Of a stretch of 38,390 nucleotides of DNA, positions 16,307 through 23,362 are shown piece by piece. Under the pieces are notes generated by a model. It worked only from the letters and a program-made list of their open reading frames with translations, did not search any database and was not told the origin of the DNA. Each line of letters starts with the position of its first letter. The stretch's first letter is position 1. This DNA is from Spirochaetota bacterium. GTDB lineage: Bacteria > Spirochaetota > UBA4802 > JAFGJZ01. The translations under genes were made by a program, and so were the position numbers. The stretch spans positions 1 to 38,390 of the forward strand of contig JAFGJZ010000092.1 of assembly GCA_016928815.1 (NCBI GenBank), given 5' to 3'.

Positions 16307-17308
16307 TCATGCTGTGTCTCTTTTTATTAAACTGCCCTGAAGCAGAATTTTATTTTCTTTCAGAACCCTGTTGCCTAAAAGATCCAGAAGCATTTTTGCA
16401 GCAATTTCACCAATTTCGTTGAGCGGCTGACTGAATGTAGTTAATGGTGTGTCAAAAAAAGGTGAAGTCTCACAGTTGTCAAATCCTATTATTTTATAAT
16501 CCTTTCCTGCTGATAGACCATGTTCAGAAGCAGCTTTCATGAACCCCATTGCTGAAAAATCATTCGAAGCGAAAACGCAGTCAAATGCCGGTATTGCACT
16601 GAACTGGGTTTTTACGTAATCATAAGTGTATTCAGCGTTGAATTCACCTGAAATTTCCCTCGTTTCATCAAATAAAATTCCGGCATTATTAAAAGTTTCT
16701 CTGAACCCGTTATAACGCATTTGCGATGACCACATGTCTTTAAAGCCCCATATGAAAAGCGGTTTGCGGCAGCCGGAGTTTATCAGCAGTTCTGCAGCAG
16801 TTGTGCCGCATCTGTAATTGTCCACAACAACCTGATTAATGGCCTTATTTTCAAATTCCCTGTCAATTACAACAAATTTTTCATTAACTGTCAGTAATCT
16901 GGAAATAATTTCATTATCCGTATCCCGCATCAGCGGAAAAAGTATGAATCCGTCAACCTGGCGGTTATTGATTAGCGAAAAGTTGAAATTGTGGTAATTT
17001 CCGCCGATATTTATCTTTCTTACGAAATAAACATTTGTAAAATATCCGGCAGCACTTAAAATTTTTTCAATTTCAGAAAGAATCTGCCAGTAAAACGGTC
17101 CGTTTGACGGAACGATAATTCCAATTCTAAAAAATTTACCTGTTTTTAATGACATAGCTGAGTAATCAGCCCGGTAATTAAGTTTTTTAATCGCTTTTTT
17201 TATACGCTTAGCAGTGTCAGAACGGACAAGATTCTGATTGTTTAAGTATCTGCTGACGCTTGCGCTTGAAACGCCGGCTTCTTTTGCCACATCTCTCTGG
17301 TTTGCCAT
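16307..17308 (-). CDS. LacI-family regulator next to cellobiose phosphorylase
   Basis: I place the start at 17308 (MANQRDVAKEAGVSSASVSRYLN), where the LacI helix-turn-helix begins. An in-frame ATG at 17344 would add 12 residues unlike the family and would put the operator inside the coding region. The sensor domain follows, with DCVFASNDFSAMGFM and KIIGFDNCETSPFF, and the protein ends LIKRDTA. It lies 63 bases upstream of cellobiose phosphorylase on the same strand and is divergent from the GntR-type regulator. The likely effector is cellobiose or a related sugar (inference). No strong ribosome site is visible. Confidence 0.85.
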   Translation of the reverse strand: MANQRDVAKEAGVSSASVSRYLNNQNLVRSDTAKRIKKAIKKLNYRADYSAMSLKTGKFFRIGIIVPSNGPFYWQILSEIEKILSAAGYFTNVYFVRKINIGGNYHNFNFSLINNRQVDGFILFPLMRDTDNEIISRLLTVNEKFVVIDREFENKAINQVVVDNYRCGTTAAELLINSGCRKPLFIWGFKDMWSSQMRYNGFRETFNNAGILFDETREISGEFNAEYTYDYVKTQFSAIPAFDCVFASNDFSAMGFMKAASEHGLSAGKDYKIIGFDNCETSPFFDTPLTTFSQPLNEIGEIAAKMLLDLLGNRVLKENKILLQGSLIKRDTA

Positions 17309-17319
17309 AAATGTAAATG

Positions 17320-17333
17320 TGTAAACGTATACA
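17320..17333. promoter_or_regulatory. LacI-type operator before the second lacI gene
   Basis: TGTAAACGTATACA is a near-perfect palindrome centred on CG, 12 bases upstream of the chosen lacI start at 17308. It shares the core GTAAACGT with the manA operator at 5324-5331. The position implies autorepression of this lacI gene. Confidence 0.5.
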
Positions 17334-17411
17334 TGAATCGTCAATACAATTTATCTGAAAATTTAAAATTTAGGTAATAATAACATTAATTTTTCAAAAT
17401 AAAAAAAATAA

Positions 17412-17445
17412 TTGCAAAAAAATCACCTGTATTGCTATATAGCAT
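17412..17445 (+). promoter_or_regulatory. gntR-type promoter overlapped by a 14-base operator
   Basis: A promoter can be read as TTGCAA (17412-17417), 18-base spacer, TATATA (17436-17441). The -10 box lies inside the perfect palindrome TGCTATATAGCA (17433-17444). The 14-mer TTGCTATATAGCAT (17432-17445) recurs exactly at 20919-20932 before the binding-protein gene. This points to an operator for the GntR-type regulator encoded just downstream. Confidence 0.65.
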
Positions 17446-17464
17446 CACAGGTAACTACATAGCA

Positions 17465-18625
17465 ATGCAGATTAATGATACCAAATATAATGAAGTTAAA
17501 ATCCGGCTTACGGAAAAAATTAAAAAAATGAAAGCCGGTGAAAGACTGCCGGGTGAACGTGAGCTTGCACGGATTTTCGGTTTTTCATACATGACTATCA
17601 GAAGAGCTGTTGAAGATCTTGTGGAAGATAAGTCGTTATACAGAATCCCCCGTAAAGGCACTTTTGTTTCAAATCCGCGTAATAATGATGTAACTACCGG
17701 AAATATCGGTTTCTACCTTTATGAAAAACTTAAACATGGCATTTCCAGTCCCTATTACAGCCTGGTTTTTAAAGCAATACAGAAAGAATTCAGCGCTCAC
17801 GGCTACAATCTGATATTTTTTACTGATCCGAAAAGTGTAAATCTTGATAATCTTGACGGAGTTGTAGCTACTGCATTTTCCGTAATGAGACAGGAATTGC
17901 TGGAATTGTCCTCGAAAAAACCGGTAATCATGACTGATAATGATGTAGTCGGACTGGATATTCCGGCGGTTGTTGTTGATAATTACAATTCCACCTATAC
18001 TGCCATTGAATATGCTATAAGTACCGGACACAAGATTATAGGCTACATACATGGAATACTGGATTATTCGGTCGGTGTAAAAAGGCTTGCCGGTTATACC
18101 ACAGCGCTTGATAATTATGGTATTGCAAGAGATGACAGTCTTCTTTATCAGGGTGATTATGAATACAGCAGCGGATATGAAGCTTCAGGATATTTTTTAT
18201 CACTGCAAAACAGACCGACCTTTATTCATTGCGCAAATGATTTAATGGCAATGGGGCTTATTAAGGGTTTCATTGAAGCCGGAATAAGAGTTCCTGAAGA
18301 CATAAGTGTTTCCGGATTTGACAATATCGGTCCTGCTTCAACATTTCATCCTTCAATAACGACAATGGCAGTTGATTTTGACAGAATAGCGCGTGAAACA
18401 GTAAAACTGATGATAGCTGAAATAAAAAACGAAAATGTAAATTTCAAAAAATTAATAATACCGGCCTCTCTGATAATAAGGGAGTCTTCGGCTGTTTTGG
18501 AAGTTCCGGATAACGGAATCGGAGTTCGCAGCGATGCTGAAAGTATTATGAAAAGCATCCAGAATGTATCGGATTTTAATGATAAAGAGAACAGGAATAT
18601 TAATGATACGTCTGTCTTAAAATGA
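17465..18625 (+). CDS. GntR/LacI-hybrid sugar-responsive regulator (AraR-like layout)
   Basis: Start set at the ATG at 17465. A TTG at 17432 would also be in frame, but it lies within the operator and -10 box. Residues about 1-68 are a GntR-type winged helix (RLPGERELARIFGFSYMTIR, then RAVEDLVEDKSLYRIPRKGTFV). Residues about 80-350 are a LacI-type periplasmic-binding fold (FIHCANDLMAMGLI, VPEDISVSGFDNIG, LIIRESSA). This combination is known from Bacillus AraR and relatives. A polar tail of about 35 residues follows. The gene precedes two sugar ABC permeases and a binding protein, and its probable operator occurs before itself and before the binding-protein gene, so it very likely controls uptake. 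The ribosome site is weak. Confidence 0.85.
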   Translation: MQINDTKYNEVKIRLTEKIKKMKAGERLPGERELARIFGFSYMTIRRAVEDLVEDKSLYRIPRKGTFVSNPRNNDVTTGNIGFYLYEKLKHGISSPYYSLVFKAIQKEFSAHGYNLIFFTDPKSVNLDNLDGVVATAFSVMRQELLELSSKKPVIMTDNDVVGLDIPAVVVDNYNSTYTAIEYAISTGHKIIGYIHGILDYSVGVKRLAGYTTALDNYGIARDDSLLYQGDYEYSSGYEASGYFLSLQNRPTFIHCANDLMAMGLIKGFIEAGIRVPEDISVSGFDNIGPASTFHPSITTMAVDFDRIARETVKLMIAEIKNENVNFKKLIIPASLIIRESSAVLEVPDNGIGVRSDAESIMKSIQNVSDFNDKENRNINDTSVLK

Positions 18626-18703
18626 TGCAGGTGATCCTGCTGAAATTGTAACAGCTGGCGTATATGAATTGATAAAAAATTTAAAAACGGCAAATCGGTG
18701 ATT

Positions 18704-18715
18704 TTAACCGGTTAA
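18704..18715. promoter_or_regulatory. 12-base palindrome before the permease genes
   Basis: TTAACCGGTTAA is a perfect palindrome 27 bases before the GTG start of the first permease. It could be a regulator site, but it resembles none of the other dyads in the window and may be chance. Confidence 0.3.
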
Positions 18716-18742
18716 CGGAAATTGTATTAACAGGAGCAGGGA

Positions 18743-19657
18743 GTGAAAAAACGAGATCGTCATGACTTATTTGTTTATTTTAGTTTCATCTGGGTGGGGC
18801 TTTTAATCTATCTGTTTATTGTTGCCTATCCGGTATTATATTCTATCTGGCTTAGTTTTTCAGATTACAATCCGAATAAAGGCGGAGGCTGGAATTTTGT
18901 AGGGTTTTTGCAGTATGCAACGATGCTGAAGGATCCTAATTTTTATCATGCGCTTAAAAATAACATGATTGTTGTAGTCGTGTCTGTCGGAGGACAGATT
19001 CCTATTGCGCTAATGCTTGCCTATATTCTTCACAGGAAACTTATACGCGGCGGGGCTTTTTTCCAGACAATAGTGTTTCTGCCGCAGTTTCTTTCAACAA
19101 TTGTAATAGGACTTTTATGGAGAAGGCTGTTTGCTGCAGACGGTCCAATGTCCACTTTAATACAGATTTTCACCAAAGATCCTGATGCTCAGTTTACAAT
19201 GATGCTTGATCCGTCGACTGTTTTTTATCCGATCGGATTTGCTCTCATCTGGATGTATACAGGTTTTTTCATGATCATCTTTCTGGCAAATCTGCAGAAG
19301 ATGGATGGAAGTATAATGGAAGCGGCAACAATTGACGGGGCAAATGAATCCCAGATATTTTCAAAAATTATCATTCCTCATCTTTCAGGTACCATTATCG
19401 TCTGTTCAATTCTGGCAATTGCAGGTTCTCTGAGGGGATTTGATCTTATTTTCGCAATGACGACACAGGGGCTTCAGCGTGATAATGCAATGGTTCTTCC
19501 GATATACATGTATCAGACCGCATTTCAGGATTATACAAATGAAATGCGTTTTGCGTACGGAGCTGCGATTTCAAATATAATCGTTGTAATCAGCGTTCTC
19601 TTAATCGGAATATCGAATCTGATCGGTAAAATATTTAAGCCTAGCGAGGAGAAATAA
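18743..19657 (+). CDS. ABC sugar transporter permease, MalF/UgpA type
   Basis: 304 residues with about six membrane helices. The EAA loop that docks the ATPase is MEAATIDGANESQIFSKIIIP (about residues 192-212). The start codon is GTG, with AGGAGCAGGGAG upstream. It is the first of two permeases behind the GntR-type regulator, the second following after 4 bases. With the binding protein at 21059 it forms a carbohydrate-uptake (CUT1-type) system. The substrate is not shown by sequence; the neighbouring cellobiose and mannoside phosphorylases suggest a beta-linked disaccharide. No ATPase gene is present, so a shared MsmX/UgpC-type ATPase is presumed. Confidence 0.9.
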   Translation: MKKRDRHDLFVYFSFIWVGLLIYLFIVAYPVLYSIWLSFSDYNPNKGGGWNFVGFLQYATMLKDPNFYHALKNNMIVVVVSVGGQIPIALMLAYILHRKLIRGGAFFQTIVFLPQFLSTIVIGLLWRRLFAADGPMSTLIQIFTKDPDAQFTMMLDPSTVFYPIGFALIWMYTGFFMIIFLANLQKMDGSIMEAATIDGANESQIFSKIIIPHLSGTIIVCSILAIAGSLRGFDLIFAMTTQGLQRDNAMVLPIYMYQTAFQDYTNEMRFAYGAAISNIIVVISVLLIGISNLIGKIFKPSEEK

Positions 19658-19661
19658 CGAA

Positions 19662-20774
19662 ATGAAGATGTTACAAAAAGTACTGAATTTACTAATTAAA
19701 TTTCCTATAGGAAAACTTATTTCATATATTGTATTCATAAGCTGGCTTCTGATTACCGTAATTCCTCTTATCTGGATGATGTATTCCTCTTTCAAATCAA
19801 ATGAGGAACTTAACATGAATATATATTCTCTTCCTCATGATCTGTTTGCGAATTATAATGATGAGTTTTATGTTATTGAACCGCAGCTTTCTGTAGTGCC
19901 GGATTATGATTATGAGAATGATCTGCGGCCGCGTCTGATAATTGAATCCAATACAATTGATGTTGGACGACATTCGCTTGTATTCTTTCTTTTAAAGGAA
20001 AAGCTTCCTCCTGAAGTTGCCAATCTTCAGCCCGATGATCTGGTATATGTAAATCAGCTTCCTTTTTCAATGAGATTTGAAATAAACTGGAAAACAATGC
20101 TTTTTAATTACAGAAAAAGTATTGCTTTGGGCGGATTGGTTTTTAAATTTTTTAACAGTATAATTTATGCGGGTGTATCTACTTTTTTTATCGTGCTTTT
20201 CGGTCTTATGATCGGTTATGCCCTGAGTAAAATGAGGTTCAAAAAGATGTCGGTTGTTATAATGGGTATTATTGGAGCCGGTTATTTAATAAGCATTAAT
20301 TCCGTAATTATTCCGCTGTTTCTAATGCTTTCATCTTTTCATTTAACTGATACTCACATAGGAATAATACTTGTTTATACTGCATTCGGAATTCCGCTTG
20401 CTGTAATGCTTTCATCTCAGTATATCAGCGGCCTGCCTGACAGTTTAATTGAATCTGCATATATGGACGGAGCTACGCCTTTTCAGACTTTTTTCAAAAT
20501 AATCATGCCGATCTGCGCTCCGGTTATTTTGACGATAAGTATTGTAAGTTCACTAGGTATCTGGAATGAGTTTCTTCTTGTTCTGATTGTCGGAAGCACT
20601 GAATTTACAAAGTCACTGCCTGTGGGTGTTTATTCATTCTCAAGTCTTACAAGTACGCAGTTAGGCTGGCAGATAGCAGCACTTGTTGTAGGTACGGCCC
20701 CTGCAATGGTTATTTATTTCTCATTTAACAAGTATCTCACTAAAGGAGTTGTTGCCGGATCTGTTAAGGAGTAA
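19662..20774 (+). CDS. ABC sugar transporter permease, MalG/UgpE type, with extra external segment
   Basis: 370 residues; members of this group usually have about 270-300. The first helix (about 20-42) is followed by the usual SFKSNEELNMNIYSLP. A polar insertion of about 75 residues then comes (about 68-142, rich in Asp, Pro, Glu) before the family pattern resumes at FFNSIIYAG, so the extra part should lie outside the membrane between helices 1 and 2. The EAA loop is ESAYMDGATPFQTFFKIIMP (264-283). The gene starts 4 bases behind the first permease with GCGAGGAG as ribosome site. The insertion may contact the binding protein (inference). Confidence 0.9.
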   Translation: MKMLQKVLNLLIKFPIGKLISYIVFISWLLITVIPLIWMMYSSFKSNEELNMNIYSLPHDLFANYNDEFYVIEPQLSVVPDYDYENDLRPRLIIESNTIDVGRHSLVFFLLKEKLPPEVANLQPDDLVYVNQLPFSMRFEINWKTMLFNYRKSIALGGLVFKFFNSIIYAGVSTFFIVLFGLMIGYALSKMRFKKMSVVIMGIIGAGYLISINSVIIPLFLMLSSFHLTDTHIGIILVYTAFGIPLAVMLSSQYISGLPDSLIESAYMDGATPFQTFFKIIMPICAPVILTISIVSSLGIWNEFLLVLIVGSTEFTKSLPVGVYSFSSLTSTQLGWQIAALVVGTAPAMVIYFSFNKYLTKGVVAGSVKE

Positions 20775-20797
20775 TCCGGTTGTTCTGATAAATATCT

Positions 20798-20838
20798 GAA
20801 GTTTACCCTCATTTTGAGAGGGGATGAGGGTAAACTTC
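20798..20838 (+). terminator. Strong intercistronic hairpin after the permeases
   Basis: GAAGTTTACCCTCAT (20798-20812) pairs perfectly with ATGAGGGTAAACTTC (20824-20838) around an 11-base loop. No solid T run follows, so it may protect the upstream mRNA end or stop only part of transcription. It separates the permease unit from the binding-protein gene. Confidence 0.6.
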
Positions 20839-20882
20839 ATAATTTTAGAAGCATAAAAATCTCAATCATGAATTAATTTGAT

Positions 20883-20932
20883 TGACTAATAAATTAAGGT
20901 AGGGTATCTATTTCAAGTTGCTATATAGCATA
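20883..20932 (+). promoter_or_regulatory. Binding-protein promoter with GntR-type operator
   Basis: TTGACT (20883-20888), 17-base spacer, TATCTA (20906-20911). The 14-mer TTGCTATATAGCAT (20919-20932), identical to the one at 17432-17445, covers the expected transcription start. The leader is about 140 bases and includes two small dyads: TGTTTA-A-TAAACA at 20980-20992 and a hairpin at 21010-21030. Confidence 0.55.
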
Positions 20933-21058
20933 ATGAAAAAAAGCTGTTAAATACCCGGATTTTGAATACAAAAAACTGCTGTTTAATAAACATCAGTAAT
21001 AGTATAAAAGGAAAAGTAGCGATACTTTCCGAAAAAAATAAAATTATGGGAGGCTTTC

Positions 21059-22330
21059 ATGAGAAAAGCACTGATAGGTTTTATCTTGTTAGTAGTGGTC
21101 GGAGTAGCTTTCGTACCAGCTTTTTCTGCTAGCAAAAAAGTTGTAGTTGACACAATGGCGTATGGAGACAATTCAAATCCTGAAGGTGTAAACTGGGTTC
21201 GTATTGTAAATGCTTTCGAAAAAGCAAATCCGGACATTAAAATTCAGTATGAAATGCTTTATGATGAAGCATATCATCAGAAAGTAACTGCACGTCTTGC
21301 ATCGGGAAATGTACCTGATCTGGCTTACATGGGTGCTGATGCACGTTGGGGAACTCCATGGAAAGAAGCAAAACAGCAGTTCGATCACAAAAAATATATT
21401 GATAAAAATATGTTTGATCTAAGCCTTATTCCTTCAATGGGTCCTCGTGGTGAAATATATGAAATTCCTCTAGGAACTTCTAATCTTACTACAACACTTT
21501 ACATGAATGAAAAACTTGTTAAAGAACTTGGATTCTCAACTCCTAAAACATATGCTGACATAGTTAAAATGGTTCCTGCTGCAAAAGCAAAAGGTTTAAC
21601 TGTTGTTTCAATAGACGGTGCTGACGGCTGGGCATGGGGATCTTGTCTGATGTCAACAATTGTTGCACGTATGTCTGGTGATCTTAATTTCGTTTCTAAA
21701 GCAGTTGCTGGAAAGAAAAAATTCACTGATCCTGATTTTGTTGCATCTCTTGCAATGCTTGAAACTATGGTTAAAGACGGCGTAATTGATGCTAAATCGG
21801 TAACAGTTGATTATGGTACAAACATGTCTAATTATGGAAACGGAAAAGCTCTTTTCATGGTTCAAGGTCAGTGGGCTGCCGGTTCTATCAATAAAAAAGT
21901 TCAGGATACTACAAGACTTATGGCTTGGCCTGCATTCCCAGGTGAGAAAAAAGGTGCAGCTGGTTCTGTAGCAGCAGCAATTCAGGTTGGTTATGGTCTT
22001 ACTAAAAAAGGCGGATCTAACAAAGACGTTCGTGAAGCTGCTCTTAAATTCCTTAACTATTTCTACAGTGTACCTGAAACTACTGAGCGTTTAAAAACAG
22101 GTGCGATTGTTGCTCCAATACTTAAAAACTTTAAAGTTCCTGCTTCATTACCGCAGGTAATTAAAGACAAAGTAACTGTTGCAACTACAGCTAAAAACTC
22201 AGATGTAATTGATGCATATCTTACTGGAGCAGCAAATGATGCTCTTAATTCAGGAATGCAGAAAATTGTTTCTGGAAAAGCTACTCCTGCACAAATTGCA
22301 GCTGAAGTTGAAAAACTTGCTCGTAAATAA
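21059..22330 (+). CDS. ABC transporter sugar-binding protein (family 1)
   Basis: 423 residues, beginning with a signal peptide (LVVVGVAFVPAFSA, then SKK). It lacks a lipobox cysteine, so it appears to be a free periplasmic protein. The fold is that of extracellular solute-binding proteins of CUT1 transporters: WVRIVNAFEKANPDIKIQYE near the N-terminus, ARLASGNVPDLAYMG at about 78-92, and ALFMVQGQWAAGSI. Codon use differs from the neighbours, with many GCT, GGT, ACT and GTT codons. Together with a GGGAGG ribosome site, a long leader and a strong terminator, this marks it as highly expressed, as binding proteins of uptake systems usually are. It has its own promoter and operator and probably serves the two permeases upstream. 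Confidence 0.92.
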   Translation: MRKALIGFILLVVVGVAFVPAFSASKKVVVDTMAYGDNSNPEGVNWVRIVNAFEKANPDIKIQYEMLYDEAYHQKVTARLASGNVPDLAYMGADARWGTPWKEAKQQFDHKKYIDKNMFDLSLIPSMGPRGEIYEIPLGTSNLTTTLYMNEKLVKELGFSTPKTYADIVKMVPAAKAKGLTVVSIDGADGWAWGSCLMSTIVARMSGDLNFVSKAVAGKKKFTDPDFVASLAMLETMVKDGVIDAKSVTVDYGTNMSNYGNGKALFMVQGQWAAGSINKKVQDTTRLMAWPAFPGEKKGAAGSVAAAIQVGYGLTKKGGSNKDVREAALKFLNYFYSVPETTERLKTGAIVAPILKNFKVPASLPQVIKDKVTVATTAKNSDVIDAYLTGAANDALNSGMQKIVSGKATPAQIAAEVEKLARK

Positions 22331-22360
22331 TCAAATTACGGACGAAAGTCCTGAAGCATA

Positions 22361-22386
22361 AAAAAAGGGCGCAAGCCCTTTTTTTT
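22361..22386. terminator. Bidirectional terminator between convergent genes
   Basis: AAAAAAGGGC (22361-22370), GCAA loop, GCCCTTTTTT (22375-22384) with two more T. It works in both directions, for the binding-protein gene on the plus strand and the CBM48 gene on the minus strand. A small GGAC-GAAA-GTCC hairpin precedes it at 22340-22351. Confidence 0.9.
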
Positions 22387-22404
22387 ATGTCCTGATTTGC
22401 GGTC

Positions 22405-23154
22405 TTACTTTTTATTGTGCAGAAGGGAGCATATATCTCCGGCAGGATCTGAACCGGTATTCTCATTGTAAAGATCAACTTCCCATTTTCCATCAATCAT
22501 GAATTTGTACCGGAAAGTTCCAAAAGGTATTTTTTTTGTAATGGTCCAGATTCCGTCTCTGCCTTTCTGCAGAACATCATTTTCCGGATTCCATCTGTTG
22601 AAATCACCTGCCAAAGAGATGTAATATGCATCTTTGTTGTATATTCTGAATTCAATTGTGGAATATCTGTCTTTCTTTTCAATAATCCTGTAGCTTACAT
22701 GGCGTGAGAATTCAGCTGCAGGCGGAAATGCAAGCGATACAAATGAACCTGCCATGTCATCTTTTTTTTCCGGATTCTCCGTATCGTATGTCCATATTCC
22801 GTCGATTATGAATTTGTAATTAATTTCATCAAGATTGCCTGAATCGGATAGAAAATAGAACCAGACCCCGTTTTCTCCTTTGTTCATGGAAATTTCCTTC
22901 CATGAAGAAAAATTCCCTGAAATACCGACTTTTTTTGCTTTCCGGTTTTTACACGTAAAAAGGACTCCGTTTTCAACACTGACGTTCCGGCTGCTGTTCT
23001 TGTTTCTAATAAGTTTAATCTGAACGGGAGAGGATGCTGTTTTTAAAAAATTCAATGAATACTCGTCAACTGAATTGTTTTCTGCTGCTGAAATGCATAT
23101 TTGAAAAATTAAAATCAACGGCAGAAATATAATTGCTTTTCCTTTTTTTCTCAT
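22405..23154 (-). CDS. Secreted protein with two CBM48-type domains
   Basis: 249 residues with a signal peptide (cleavage near CISA, residue 23). Two copies of an AMPK/isoamylase-type carbohydrate-binding fold follow. In domain 1 (about 62-142) the motifs are KVGISGNFSSWKEISM, GVWFYFLS and INYKFIIDGIWTYD. In domain 2 (about 162-245) they are ISLAGDFNRWNPENDVL, GIWTITKKIP and FRYKFMIDGKWEVD. The GNF-W, W and YKF-IDG-W residues are the usual CBM48 sugar-platform and core positions. There is no catalytic domain. CBM48 units normally bind glycogen or starch-like glucans inside cells, so export is unusual; it may bind glucan in the periplasm or act as a structural Ig-like module. Confidence 0.82.
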   Translation of the reverse strand: MRKKGKAIIFLPLILIFQICISAAENNSVDEYSLNFLKTASSPVQIKLIRNKNSSRNVSVENGVLFTCKNRKAKKVGISGNFSSWKEISMNKGENGVWFYFLSDSGNLDEINYKFIIDGIWTYDTENPEKKDDMAGSFVSLAFPPAAEFSRHVSYRIIEKKDRYSTIEFRIYNKDAYYISLAGDFNRWNPENDVLQKGRDGIWTITKKIPFGTFRYKFMIDGKWEVDLYNENTGSDPAGDICSLLHNKK

Positions 23155-23362
23155 ATGGTCCTGTAATATGCAGTTAAATTTTTAATCAATTACTACTATA
23201 ATATGTCGATAAATATAAAGAAAAGATTGATAATTTTTTTATAAACTTGAATAAATAAATTAAACGCAATTTAGAAAAAGATATTGATTTTTTTATCACA
23301 AATAATATTATCTGATTATGTCCCATTTATAGTCAGCTAAAATTCACAGATTCGGTAGATTA

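Noticed and set aside
17432..17464. TTG at 17432 as start of the GntR-type regulator
   Set aside because: It lies within the operator and -10 box, and the added residues do not resemble the family; the ATG at 17465 fits the winged helix better.
18626..18703. Short open frame after the GntR-type gene in another reading frame (about 25 codons)
   Set aside because: Checked as a possible frameshifted tail of the regulator; a TAA lies directly before it and it does not resemble a LacI C-terminus.
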